Source: a virus
Direction: 5' to 3' (one strand)
Length of the DNA: 48,467 nt
IMG/VR virus record: IMGVR_UViG_3300034283_001363
Location: 1 to 48,467 of that record
Shown piece by piece: positions 39,317-47,495 of this stretch. The translations under genes were made by a program, and so were the position numbers. A model generated the notes under the pieces. That model was not told the origin of the DNA. It was given only the letters and a program-made list of their open reading frames with translations, and searched no databases. Position 1 is the first letter of the stretch; each line of letters begins with the position of its first letter.

Positions 39317-40792
39317 CTAGGGTAATGTTGGCTCATTTAAACTGAATTGATTGTTTGAATTTTGCTCATTCTGATAAGTTTTGAAATCCGACTCAGGGTC
39401 ATTAGTTAGTCCAGCCTTGATAAATGATGCTTCCTGAGAAATGATGGCATTACCACCGTTTGCATCTGACCATATTTTCATTTCAGCCGCTTTATCAATG
39501 ATCATGTATGGCGTGATAACTGGCTCTACCATCAAATTTTCTGCATCTGATTCATACTTGGTATTGAATGTGCCAATAAATGATTTGATGATGTTAATAC
39601 GTCGTTGTAGATATTGGTCAAATACCTCTTGATGGTCAGCAACTTTCAAGTGTGCATCCATGAATAGAAGTTTCAAAGCAATGCCGGAAACATTCAAGCC
39701 TTTCACCGCATCAAATGAAATGTCTGGCGTTTGAGTGATAGTGTAAATCATTTTCAACAATGTTTCTATCTCAAGCTTAACTGCTTCCGGAGCGTTCGCC
39801 CATGATAGATAAGATGCTTTTGTGCCAGTCTCTCCCTGTAGGATTGCACCTGCTTCACCTTTCTTTGCGAAGCCTTTCAACTCTCCCTCGATAAAGATTT
39901 TAGGGCTAGCATGATAGTCGTTTGTGTCGGCAAAATTCGACAACAGCTTTTCCAATCTATCAATGAGATTCTGCACATCAGCCCATTCTACTTGAGTTTG
40001 ATTACCGAACACAACTGGGATTTTACCTATTGCATTTTCTTTCGGAAATCCCTCTTGAATTTCATATCCATTAGAGCCTTGTTTCCATAGGTAGTGATAC
40101 TCGCTTGTATATGTCTCAAAGAATGTTTCGGTCTTTTTTTGTGAGTTTGTTCGAGTAAATCCACGACTGAAAGCTGTCATATCTCCTGTCTCATCAAAAT
40201 AAGGATACAGACTGTCACCATTCAGAGGAGAAAATACGGCACATCTTAACTTGAACTTGCTATCAAAACCGTAAGTGTTGTTCTTATTCTCAACTGGGTA
40301 CCACAATTCTGCAACCTCTGTTGAACTGAACAGGTTGCGTGCCACATTTCGATTGAGTGATTTTTCTTTCACATCGTACATGACACGTTTAATGGCTTTG
40401 AAAATAATCTTTTCATTGTCTGTCACTGGTGTACAGTCAAGTGTCACTGGATTACCGAAAATAAATGACACGGCACGTTTGACAATCAGCTTTTGAATGG
40501 CTAAAGCAACACGAGCAACAGACTCATATCTGTAACCTGGTTTATCTCCACTACCACTTACAATTGTTGAGTTGTTTTCGTTGGTATGATAATCAGGGTC
40601 GTCAGGGTCAATCTTTACCTTTTTGTCAGGCCTTTTAATTTTGTCGTAAACATCATGTTCCGTAGGCTCTAATTGTTTTTCATACGTTGCCGTGTCTGGT
40701 TCGTCGATATATCGTTTTGACTTAAGTTCAGAAATAACTTTGTTGTAGTCAATCTGTTCATCTTGTACTTGGAATAGTTCTTTTACATCCAT
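39317..40792 (-). CDS. Portal protein (SPP1 gp6-like)
   Basis: The 491-residue protein begins DVKELFQVQDEQIDYNKVISELKSKRY and continues through VARVALAIQKLIVKRAVSFIFGNPVTL, matching SPP1 Gp6-like portals. It forms the dodecameric ring through which DNA is packaged. It lies directly downstream of the large terminase gene (reading leftward), with an operator palindrome 9 bp before its start. Confidence 0.85.
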   Translation of the reverse strand: MDVKELFQVQDEQIDYNKVISELKSKRYIDEPDTATYEKQLEPTEHDVYDKIKRPDKKVKIDPDDPDYHTNENNSTIVSGSGDKPGYRYESVARVALAIQKLIVKRAVSFIFGNPVTLDCTPVTDNEKIIFKAIKRVMYDVKEKSLNRNVARNLFSSTEVAELWYPVENKNNTYGFDSKFKLRCAVFSPLNGDSLYPYFDETGDMTAFSRGFTRTNSQKKTETFFETYTSEYHYLWKQGSNGYEIQEGFPKENAIGKIPVVFGNQTQVEWADVQNLIDRLEKLLSNFADTNDYHASPKIFIEGELKGFAKKGEAGAILQGETGTKASYLSWANAPEAVKLEIETLLKMIYTITQTPDISFDAVKGLNVSGIALKLLFMDAHLKVADHQEVFDQYLQRRINIIKSFIGTFNTKYESDAENLMVEPVITPYMIIDKAAEMKIWSDANGGNAIISQEASFIKAGLTNDPESDFKTYQNEQNSNNQFSLNEPTLP

Positions 40793-40800
40793 TTTGTGTT

Positions 40801-40815
40801 GTATTAGTGTGATAC
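40801..40815. promoter_or_regulatory. Operator-like palindrome between terminase and portal genes
   Basis: GTATTAGTGTGATAC, identical to the site at 46096. It lies in a 31-bp gap of the leftward structural operon with no -7 element nearby. Confidence 0.6.
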
Positions 40816-40823
40816 ATTATTTG

Positions 40824-42287
40824 TTAAAAATATCCTGCTAGGTCCTGTGAAACTCCACCTTTACCTCTCCATTCTACTGTACCTGTAAGACAGTCAGGTG
40901 CATCGTCATGTGCATTCTTCCCTGCTTTCATGTAGTTTGTTAAGTCTCTATAGAACTCAGGCCAGAGCTTATCCCAATTTCTTGGGAAATATGTCAAGTT
41001 ATAAACATCTGCCGATTTGCTGAATATACGTACTGCCTTATTATCAGTCTGCGAGAACCACTTGAATTTTGTCTTGTTGTTACCCATTATACGGCTTTGG
41101 CTCTCTACGTTTCGAGCAAACCCACGTCCACCGTTATTCGATTCAACTATTGAGCTCTCTGTTTGATTCTTAAATAGCATTTCTGCTGTCTTTGGCTCGG
41201 TGTATTCCATGGATTTCTGAGTGTACAGCACATCAGTAACATAGTTTGCCGTTTCAGTTTCAACATAGCAAATCGAACATAAATAGTCCTCTCCTGTATC
41301 GGCAGTATCTGTGTAGTTTTTACGTACCATTTTCTTAGAGTAAGGAATAATATCATACTCCCTAAACCCTTGCTCATACATCAACCCTTGTAGCGGTTTC
41401 GGGTCTTGTTGGTAAAGAGACTCGAACACATGTGGCGCACGCTCTCTTACAGATTGAAGTTTTTCCAAATTATGACGTTCAGGCCATAATGCTTCACCCT
41501 CTTGTCTGCTGTCATATTCATTTGGTTTTCCTCTTTTGATAGCCTGATATATCACTACTTCCCAACCTCTTGGATTAGTAACAGGGTCATATATTCCTTG
41601 CTGTTCCAACAGTCTTCCTGCAAGGTCTGATTCATGCCATCGAGTGAAAACTATCAGCTGCTGACTATCATTATGCAGACGTGTCTCAGCAACCGTGTCG
41701 TACCAATCCTCTACTGATTCGCGAACTGTTGGAGACCATGCAGTTTTAGCATCCTTGTATATGTCATCCATGATAAGCATGTCAACTGGATCACCAGTCA
41801 AAGCCCCACCAACACCAACGGTTTTAAATCCACCTCTATAGCCACATATCTCGCACTCGTCAGCATTCCTTAACCAAGCACCTGCTATCGTTGTAACATT
41901 TGAAGCGTTCAGCGTTGTATCTGGGAATATCTTATGATAATCCTCTGTGTCTATTACCCTTTGAATCTCTCGGTTGAACTTCCTAGCTTTTGGTGCATTG
42001 TAGCTGACAATAGCAATCTTCTTGTTCGGGTCTTTTCCCAATACATAAGCAGGCAAACGCCTTGTTGAACCCTCTGATTTTCCGTGCTGTGGGGGCATGA
42101 AAACCATTAATTTTTTTATCTTTCCATTGGCAAACTCTGTCAACTTTTGGTAATATAGCTTATGGAAATTAGCAGGCTCGAAAGTTGGCATTGTTGACCT
42201 CGTAAACGTTAAAAGACTGGTTCTGCTTTCACGAACCAATCTTTCTTCCAATGCTGATATATATTCAAGACGTTCACTGCGTGTCAT
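40824..42287 (-). CDS. terL: Terminase large subunit
   Basis: The 487-residue protein has an N-terminal ATPase with Walker A MPPQHGKSE (residues 64-72), a Walker-B-like LIMDD (about 170), and a C-terminal RNase-H-like nuclease region (ESNNGGRGFARNVESQSR with conserved acidic residues, ending with APDCLTGTVEW). It packages DNA into procapsids through the portal. The small subunit lies 2 bp upstream. Confidence 0.85.
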   Translation of the reverse strand: MTRSERLEYISALEERLVRESRTSLLTFTRSTMPTFEPANFHKLYYQKLTEFANGKIKKLMVFMPPQHGKSEGSTRRLPAYVLGKDPNKKIAIVSYNAPKARKFNREIQRVIDTEDYHKIFPDTTLNASNVTTIAGAWLRNADECEICGYRGGFKTVGVGGALTGDPVDMLIMDDIYKDAKTAWSPTVRESVEDWYDTVAETRLHNDSQQLIVFTRWHESDLAGRLLEQQGIYDPVTNPRGWEVVIYQAIKRGKPNEYDSRQEGEALWPERHNLEKLQSVRERAPHVFESLYQQDPKPLQGLMYEQGFREYDIIPYSKKMVRKNYTDTADTGEDYLCSICYVETETANYVTDVLYTQKSMEYTEPKTAEMLFKNQTESSIVESNNGGRGFARNVESQSRIMGNNKTKFKWFSQTDNKAVRIFSKSADVYNLTYFPRNWDKLWPEFYRDLTNYMKAGKNAHDDAPDCLTGTVEWRGKGGVSQDLAGYF

Positions 42288-42289
42288 AA

Positions 42290-42781
42290 TTATTTACCAA
42301 GTTTCTTCTCTAGCTCGGCTATACGAGCATCCAACTCATCGTCTGGAACATTCGCAAACAAATCCTTTCCGTCCTTTCCTGTTACCTCTGTATTCTGTCT
42401 GTTTTTCCAGTTTTCAGAATCTCGATTTGTTAAAGCAAATATCACCGCACCAGTGTTTGGTTGGAAGTGCTTTTTTACGGTTGTTTTCTCTTTTATCTTT
42501 GGTTTGCCTGTAATGTCATTGACATATACTGTTTTAGTTTCATCGATATCGTACCCCTTAATAAGCTTAACAAGCGACTTCCTTGCCTCGTTGGCAATAT
42601 AATCATCAAACTCCCCCTTTGCCTTTTTAATATTTTCGGAAAACTCGGTTTTGTTGTTATACCAGTCGTAGTATGTGTCGACGTGTATTCCAACCGTATT
42701 GCATATCTCAGCAATAGTATAGCTGTCAGACTTAATCATCTGACAGATGCGGTCGACTATCTTTTTGCTGTATTTAGCCAT
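42290..42781 (-). CDS. terS: Terminase small subunit (163 aa)
   Basis: The N-terminal 45 residues form an HTH (VDRICQMIKSDSYTIAEICNTVGIHVDTYYDWYN) followed by a helical oligomerisation region (EFSENIKKAKGEFDDYIANEARKSLVKLIKGYDI) and a basic C-terminus. This is typical of terS subunits that bind the packaging site. The stop of the next gene lies 5 bp away. Confidence 0.75.
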   Translation of the reverse strand: MAKYSKKIVDRICQMIKSDSYTIAEICNTVGIHVDTYYDWYNNKTEFSENIKKAKGEFDDYIANEARKSLVKLIKGYDIDETKTVYVNDITGKPKIKEKTTVKKHFQPNTGAVIFALTNRDSENWKNRQNTEVTGKDGKDLFANVPDDELDARIAELEKKLGK

Positions 42782-42785
42782 AGTG

Positions 42786-43085
42786 TTATTTTTTTTGTAT
42801 TAGTTCAAATCTTTCGAGCAACAGTCGCTCAAATATCTCGTGTTTTAATTGGTTGCAGCTTGACAGTTCAATGTATGTCATGTCATGTTCAGGAAACGTG
42901 TGAACAGCAAAATGACTTTCAGCAAGAAGCCATAAGCCAGTAAACCCATAAGGGCTGAATCGGTTCTCTGAATAGTTAAGCACCTTGAATGTTGCTCGTT
43001 CAAGTAAATCATTCATGAACGCTTTTATGTAGTCAGCATCGGCATGATTAATCCAACCGCTAGTATTCCAGATTTTCGCTTTCAT
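42786..43085 (-). CDS. AdoMet-decarboxylase (SpeD/SpeH)-like protein (99 aa)
   Basis: The start is ATG 43085, preceded by an AGGAGG at a good distance, a rare clear ribosome site in this genome. Residues 56-67 (ESHFAVHTFPEH) match the SpeD core; Ser57 aligns with the autocleavage serine that becomes pyruvoyl, His62 with the processing histidine, and Cys77 with the catalytic cysteine. At 99 residues it is shorter than typical SpeD/SpeH (about 120-140). It may decarboxylate AdoMet or, as reported for some SpeD homologues, arginine or ornithine. It lies between the methyltransferase genes and the terminase genes. Confidence 0.75.
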   Translation of the reverse strand: MKAKIWNTSGWINHADADYIKAFMNDLLERATFKVLNYSENRFSPYGFTGLWLLAESHFAVHTFPEHDMTYIELSSCNQLKHEIFERLLLERFELIQKK

Positions 43086-44502
43086 CTTCAAAATCCTCCT
43101 TATATTCTATTTTTGGGAAAATGTCTTTGATTTTTGCTATATCACCATTGTAAAAAACAAGCACGTTTTGGTGCATTTTGGCTACTTTCCTGCGTTCCAT
43201 TGTTCGGCTTGCTCTCAGTGCTGTGCTTGCTCCTGTTTCAATCAGAATGATTTCGTTGTACAGTTTCATGCCGTTTGCCTTGAAAACATCTTTCACATCA
43301 TCATGGAAGCGATAATAAAAGCCCTGTTTGTCCCTAACATCACCAACCACCACGACTGCAAATCTGTTTTCTTTCAAACATTTTATTGCGGCTGTGAAAG
43401 CGTTTCGAATGATATTCATAAAATCATCGTAGCTCTTTTGGTTGCTTGCATCGTTATCCAAATCAGAATACTTTTCAAGGTTGAAATAAGGCGGACACGA
43501 AAAAAGTAAATCATGACTATTTGGCTCAATGTGCTTAGAAACATTTTGGCCATCATCATTGATGTACTTTGCTTTGATTCCTGCTTCTTTCACTCGCTGA
43601 TTGTTGAGTGAGCACTGCTCATCCCTCAGTTCAATACCAGTGAAGTCCTGCCCCATTTTTGAAGATACGAAACCAAACACAGTATCACCTGCGAATGGGT
43701 CAAATGCTTTTCCGTTTTCAAGTCCGAACCAGTGAACAATGATTTCAGCAAGAACAGGGTCAAGTATTGACACTCCCTGACTAAGAACTGTTCTGTCCGC
43801 TTTTTCTTTTTCTTCCTCAGAAACATACTTTTCAAGATACTCGCGAAATGTAATACCTAACTTCTTGCGTTTGGTCATTGACTTTTCGTAAATGTCCTTG
43901 TATTTGAGTTCGAGTGATTGAATTAGAGTATCGTTTCGGCTTTCGCCATAATCTCCGATAATGTGTCTCCACATCGTTTTACGTTTCTGCCAGTAGTCTT
44001 TCCTGGTATCAAGTATTGAGAATGGTGGAACAATGAACTTCTCATTAAGCGACTTGGAAGCTTCTTGTTGTTCGTTAGCATTCACATCAACTTCCTCAAA
44101 GTCTTTTATTCCCCATTCTTCTGGGTTTACATCCCACTGCTCTTGGATGGATGTCAAAGCTTCTTCATCCCATTGCAGGTTAACATGAGCAACTGAATTG
44201 TCAGCAATTGCCAGTTCGCGGCCAACCTTTGAGTTGATGTCAACATCGGTACGCTTTACGGCTACAAGCTGTGTTCCATCTGTCTCAACGATGATCACAT
44301 CTTCAAGATTGAGATTGGAAGCTGTTTCAGTAACACCATTGCCCCCAATTATCTTGTTGTTTTTATCAATCAGAATAGAACGCCCAAGTCCGTTTTGTGC
44401 AATGGACTTTTCAAGCAGGTGCATACCGTATTCTGAATGTTTGTTAGCATTCAAATCATCGGGTATGAGTTCGCTTAATTTGGTTTCTTTTACTTTAGCC
44501 AT
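43060..44502 (-). CDS. ParB-domain DNA methyltransferase (480 aa)
   Basis: Residues 8-110 are a ParB/Srx-like domain (LSELIPDDLNANKHSEYGMHLLEKSI, GGNG at 53-56). The C-terminal part contains a SAM-binding motif DPFAGD (268-273) and a catalytic-type CPPY (336-339). This is an N6-adenine or N4-cytosine-type methyltransferase. Such ParB-fused methyltransferases occur in phages that methylate their DNA. No cognate restriction enzyme is near. It overlaps the SpeD-like gene. Confidence 0.8.
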   Translation of the reverse strand: MAKVKETKLSELIPDDLNANKHSEYGMHLLEKSIAQNGLGRSILIDKNNKIIGGNGVTETASNLNLEDVIIVETDGTQLVAVKRTDVDINSKVGRELAIADNSVAHVNLQWDEEALTSIQEQWDVNPEEWGIKDFEEVDVNANEQQEASKSLNEKFIVPPFSILDTRKDYWQKRKTMWRHIIGDYGESRNDTLIQSLELKYKDIYEKSMTKRKKLGITFREYLEKYVSEEEKEKADRTVLSQGVSILDPVLAEIIVHWFGLENGKAFDPFAGDTVFGFVSSKMGQDFTGIELRDEQCSLNNQRVKEAGIKAKYINDDGQNVSKHIEPNSHDLLFSCPPYFNLEKYSDLDNDASNQKSYDDFMNIIRNAFTAAIKCLKENRFAVVVVGDVRDKQGFYYRFHDDVKDVFKANGMKLYNEIILIETGASTALRASRTMERRKVAKMHQNVLVFYNGDIAKIKDIFPKIEYKEDFEDESENLEY

Positions 44503-44505
44503 GGG

Positions 44506-44748
44506 TTACTTTTTGAATACCGTTTTTGTTGCATCAATCCAAACAGGTGGTTGTGTCTTTCCACTCCATATTGACAGCCATATCCTGCCGAAAAAAAGTA
44601 TTGACATTTTCTGTCTAAATGTAGGTTTCCAGCATGATATGCATTGTTTTCCATCAGTCCAAACGTGCAAGTCGCCACATTCAAGGTCGGTTAATGCATC
44701 TGGTCTTGTGAGAGTTCTGTTTGACTCTTTGAAATTCGTTGGTTTCAT
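44506..44748 (-). CDS. Small conserved hypothetical protein (80 aa)
   Basis: Start chosen at ATG 44748 because an upstream GTG (44769) falls inside the -7 element of the promoter. The protein has a Trp/Cys-rich centre (GDLHVWTDGKQCISCWKPTFRQKMSILFFGRIWLSIWSGKTQPPVWID). This looks like a family frequently found beside phage DNA methyltransferase genes; function unknown. Confidence 0.6.
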   Translation of the reverse strand: MKPTNFKESNRTLTRPDALTDLECGDLHVWTDGKQCISCWKPTFRQKMSILFFGRIWLSIWSGKTQPPVWIDATKTVFKK

Positions 44749-44768
44749 GATAATTGCGGATTTATCCA

Positions 44769-44801
44769 CAAATATAACACCTAACCGTACTACTGTGATA
44801 C
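44769..44801 (-). promoter_or_regulatory. Leftward promoter with operator before the small gene and ParB-methyltransferase
   Basis: Minus strand: TATATTTG (44776-44769, TAnnTTTG) lies 10 nt downstream of the operator GTATCACAGTAGTAC (44801-44787), which has one altered base in one half-site. No -33 TTTG is obvious. Together they would regulate the methyltransferase, SpeD-like and terminase genes. Confidence 0.55.
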
Positions 44802-44825
44802 GATTAGGTGCAAAGTTGTGAAAAG

Positions 44826-46088
44826 TTATACTAACTCAGAAACCATTTCAGGTACATGATATGCGAAGCAAGTACTTGGTAGAAATGAAAGAATGTGTTT
44901 AATTACCTCAACTGTCCATCCATTGCCTAGCATCTTGTATTGCTGTGTTTCGCTTACTGACCATTTGTACCAGTCTGGAACAGTTTGAAGTCTGGCACAT
45001 TCCGTTGGAGTCAATCGCCTTATTCTATTTCCAACCATGGCCACATTCTGACCGCTTCCGTCCTCTCTTGCTCTTGCAGGAACACAAGCACCTTTACCGC
45101 TTGTATTTGGTTCGAGTCTTTGCTCTGTATGTGCGCCTGTGGTTCTGTCGCTTGGATTATCTGGGTTACGCCCTCGCATGGCAACGCAAATAGTATCAGA
45201 AACTAATTGACGTCTATGTTTTTCCTGGTATTGATTTAAGGATGCTCCTTTGTAATAATTTGCGTCAATGCAGAAACTTTTATGCGGATTATCAAAAACA
45301 AAATTATCCGAAATATCAACAGACTTACAGCTTGCAGTTATGGTAGTTGCTTTCTCAGTGTCCTGCCGGACATTCACTTTTCCATTATTGAAATTTGCAG
45401 CTCTTTTGTCGAAATAATTCAGCATTTTTTCACTCAAATAATACTTTTCATCCACATCGCTTTCAAGAATATCCTTAAGCAATATACCCATGTCTTTTGG
45501 CTGTGGAATATCTGCATGCAACTCACCAAATAAACCCTCCTGACGTGTTCTAATGTTGGTACAATATATCCGTTTACGGTTCTGTGCCGAAACAAGAGCC
45601 GAATTGATATGCACGCCAAACACTCCGACAGCTTCCGAAAGAACACGCTCCCATTTGGCACCCATTTCCACGTTTTCAAGTAGAAACATAACATCAGGGT
45701 TATATTTTCGAATGTCCGTCAAAATTCGCATGTACTCCCAAAACAAATAGCTTTGACCCTCAAACTCAAATCCCTGTTCTTTCAGTTCTAAATACCTTTC
45801 TAGTGTGTAAATCTCAACATCGCATTTTGTGGCCATACCTTTGCGCTTACCTGCGAAACTGAAAGACTGGCACGGTGAACCACCTGCAATAATATCAATC
45901 CTTTCTAGTTTTGAAACATCAATGTTTCTCACGTCTCCAAGTTCTATATTCCTTGGAAAATTAAGCCGTGTTTGTTGGAGTGCGAATTTATCTACTTCGG
46001 AAGTGTACATGATTTTACATTCTATTCCAAGTTCTATCAAGGCTATCTCAAAACAGCCCATGCCGTTGAATAAACTTAATCCTACCAT
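44826..46088 (-). CDS. C5-cytosine DNA methyltransferase
   Basis: The 420-residue enzyme has motif I FNGMGCFEIAL, motif IV SPCQSFSFAGKRKG with catalytic Cys73, motif VI LLENV (about 136-140), motif VIII QNRKRIY (about 170-176), a target-recognition region and motif IX/X (LTPTECARLQTVP; LGNGWTVEVI). It is complete, so likely active. Methylation would protect phage DNA from restriction or act in regulation. No restriction enzyme is near. Confidence 0.9.
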   Translation of the reverse strand: MVGLSLFNGMGCFEIALIELGIECKIMYTSEVDKFALQQTRLNFPRNIELGDVRNIDVSKLERIDIIAGGSPCQSFSFAGKRKGMATKCDVEIYTLERYLELKEQGFEFEGQSYLFWEYMRILTDIRKYNPDVMFLLENVEMGAKWERVLSEAVGVFGVHINSALVSAQNRKRIYCTNIRTRQEGLFGELHADIPQPKDMGILLKDILESDVDEKYYLSEKMLNYFDKRAANFNNGKVNVRQDTEKATTITASCKSVDISDNFVFDNPHKSFCIDANYYKGASLNQYQEKHRRQLVSDTICVAMRGRNPDNPSDRTTGAHTEQRLEPNTSGKGACVPARAREDGSGQNVAMVGNRIRRLTPTECARLQTVPDWYKWSVSETQQYKMLGNGWTVEVIKHILSFLPSTCFAYHVPEMVSELV

Positions 46089-46095
46089 AATCTAA

Positions 46096-46110
46096 GTATT
46101 AGTGTGATAC
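46096..46110. promoter_or_regulatory. Operator-like palindrome before the C5-methyltransferase gene
   Basis: GTATTAGTGTGATAC, same sequence as at 40801. It lies 8 bp upstream of the methyltransferase start in the 30-bp gap after the RuvC-like gene. Confidence 0.6.
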
Positions 46111-46118
46111 ACAAATGG

Positions 46119-46619
46119 TTAATTTTTATTGCCGACTCTAATTTTAATCGGAAGCCCTGCGAAATGCCAGGACAAAAGAGCTGCATCCCTAGTCTCCTGG
46201 TTTGATTGATTGGGAAATCCTGTAATGAATTGCTCTATCTCTCGGTGTGTGATTTTACCATTGGTGCCAGACCAACATTTTTTCAGTGGCCTAACTTCTG
46301 AAACAGCAATACCGTAGTGCTTACACATCTCAACTATCTTTCTGCCTGTTTCATGATTCCTTCCTACCGAATTGCCTTTTGCTGCGGCAACTGATTTGCT
46401 GTCTCTGCTGTTCAAGTGCCAGTTTGATTCATTGAGCCACCCTGCTTCAACGACCACAAGACAATCGTTTGATTTGGAGAAAATTTCTAAGTATGACAGC
46501 AGGCTTGGAAACCTAAAATTGTCAAGGCTTAACAACTTTTTTTCTTGAACGCTAACGCATGCCACACCAGACTTATCGCAATCTGGGTCAATGCCTATGA
46601 TGTAATTATATTTTACCAT
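46119..46619 (-). CDS. RuvC-like Holliday junction resolvase (166 aa)
   Basis: The N-terminal strand YIIGIDPDCDKSGVACV carries the first acidic residue (Asp11 in GIDPD); further strands include CLVVVEAGWLN (Glu near 58) and a C-terminal NQETRDAALLSWHFAG with an Asp. This pattern is RuvC-type RNase-H fold with a catalytic DEDD set. It would resolve branched phage DNA before packaging. Confidence 0.75.
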   Translation of the reverse strand: MVKYNYIIGIDPDCDKSGVACVSVQEKKLLSLDNFRFPSLLSYLEIFSKSNDCLVVVEAGWLNESNWHLNSRDSKSVAAAKGNSVGRNHETGRKIVEMCKHYGIAVSEVRPLKKCWSGTNGKITHREIEQFITGFPNQSNQETRDAALLSWHFAGLPIKIRVGNKN

Positions 46620-46624
46620 GGTTA

Positions 46625-46849
46625 TTAAATGGTTATGTTCTTATTTTGCAAATATCTTTCTGCGTATTCCTTGTTGTTATTCTCAGGCAGTACTAGGATA
46701 ATCGTGTTATGATCAATCCTAAGTGGAACTTTGCCAGCATCTCGTTTTTTTAACTCTTTGATTAGGGTTGTGTCTCCATTTTCGTCTAACCCTTTCTTTA
46801 CTTGTTTTCTCGAACCGTCTGCTTTGGTTCCAATGTTTTTTCTAGGCAT
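46625..46849 (-). CDS. Small basic hypothetical protein (74 aa)
   Basis: The 74-residue product is basic at the N-terminus (PRKNIGTKADGSRKQVKKGLDENGDTTLIKELKKRD) and ends with ENNNKEYAERYLQNKNITI. No domain recognised. It starts 4 bp from an operator palindrome and precedes the RuvC-like gene. Confidence 0.5.
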   Translation of the reverse strand: MPRKNIGTKADGSRKQVKKGLDENGDTTLIKELKKRDAGKVPLRIDHNTIILVLPENNNKEYAERYLQNKNITI

Positions 46850-46853
46850 AATT

Positions 46854-46868
46854 GTATTACTGTGATAC
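46854..46868. promoter_or_regulatory. Operator-like palindrome at a gene end
   Basis: GTATTACTGTGATAC overlaps the last codons and stop of the DUF4406-type gene (46857-47462) and lies 5 bp before the next gene start (46849). It shows these sites are placed at gene boundaries even where that requires coding sequence. Confidence 0.6.
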
Positions 46869-47462
46869 GGTTATTAATAATTTTTCGCTTATTTTTTCGG
46901 ATAATAGTCTGAACTCTTTGTTATACTGAATTTCATCGCTGAACATACGTAAGTACCTGCGTACTGTTCCGTCAGGCTTATTAACCATCTTTGATAATTC
47001 CTTGTTTTCGATTCCAAGTTTACTGCAGTGGTATGTGAATAGAAGTCTCGAATAGAAAACTTCTCTTTTTCGGCAGTTAACGCTATATTCAGCGTACTTA
47101 TACCCTATCACCTCCTCAATTGCATCTTTCACTCGCTCAACCATGCAGTTGTTGTAGTCGATTTCCTCCTCGTAAAAGATGATCATGTTAAACTCTTTGG
47201 CAATGCACTTCTCTATCCTTGCACCCTTTGATTCATTCCAATTAGGCTGCATCAGAATAGCATCACATTCAAGAAGCATCTTGATATCAATACCCATGTG
47301 TTCATGCCATTCTGCTTCAACTGGCAAACCGTTTTTCATTGGGTTTACTGGGTTCATTCCAATGCTTGTAATAATCGATTCAGAGTGCTTGAAATTTCTA
47401 ATCGCTTCTGTGGTGTCGAGGTCTGATATTTTTCCAGAAATGTATACTTTGGCTATATCCAT
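46857..47462 (-). CDS. DUF4406-type protein fused to a DnaA domain IV-like C-terminus (201 aa)
   Basis: Residues ~1-100 (KVYISGKISDLDTTEAIRNF, ILMQPNWNESKGARIEKCIAKEF) match DUF4406, related to nucleoside 2-deoxyribosyltransferases. The C-terminal ~85 residues (KYAEYSVNCRKREVFYSRLLFTYHCSKLGIENKELSKMVNKPDGTVRRYLRMF) resemble the DnaA duplex-DNA-binding domain. A nucleotide-sensing domain joined to an origin-binding-type domain would be unusual. It is near other replication genes. Confidence 0.6.
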   Translation of the reverse strand: MDIAKVYISGKISDLDTTEAIRNFKHSESIITSIGMNPVNPMKNGLPVEAEWHEHMGIDIKMLLECDAILMQPNWNESKGARIEKCIAKEFNMIIFYEEEIDYNNCMVERVKDAIEEVIGYKYAEYSVNCRKREVFYSRLLFTYHCSKLGIENKELSKMVNKPDGTVRRYLRMFSDEIQYNKEFRLLSEKISEKLLITVSQ

Positions 47463-47495
47463 ACACTTTTCAATGATTTTAGTTAATTATTTTTT

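Noticed and set aside
39301-39325. Further member of the GTATCAC palindrome family (TTATTACTAGGGTAATG)
   Set aside because: The half-sites have a different spacing and sequence; too weak to include.
42782-42810. GTATTAG half-site near the terS start
   Set aside because: Only one half-site is present and it lies inside the SpeD-like coding end; no palindrome.
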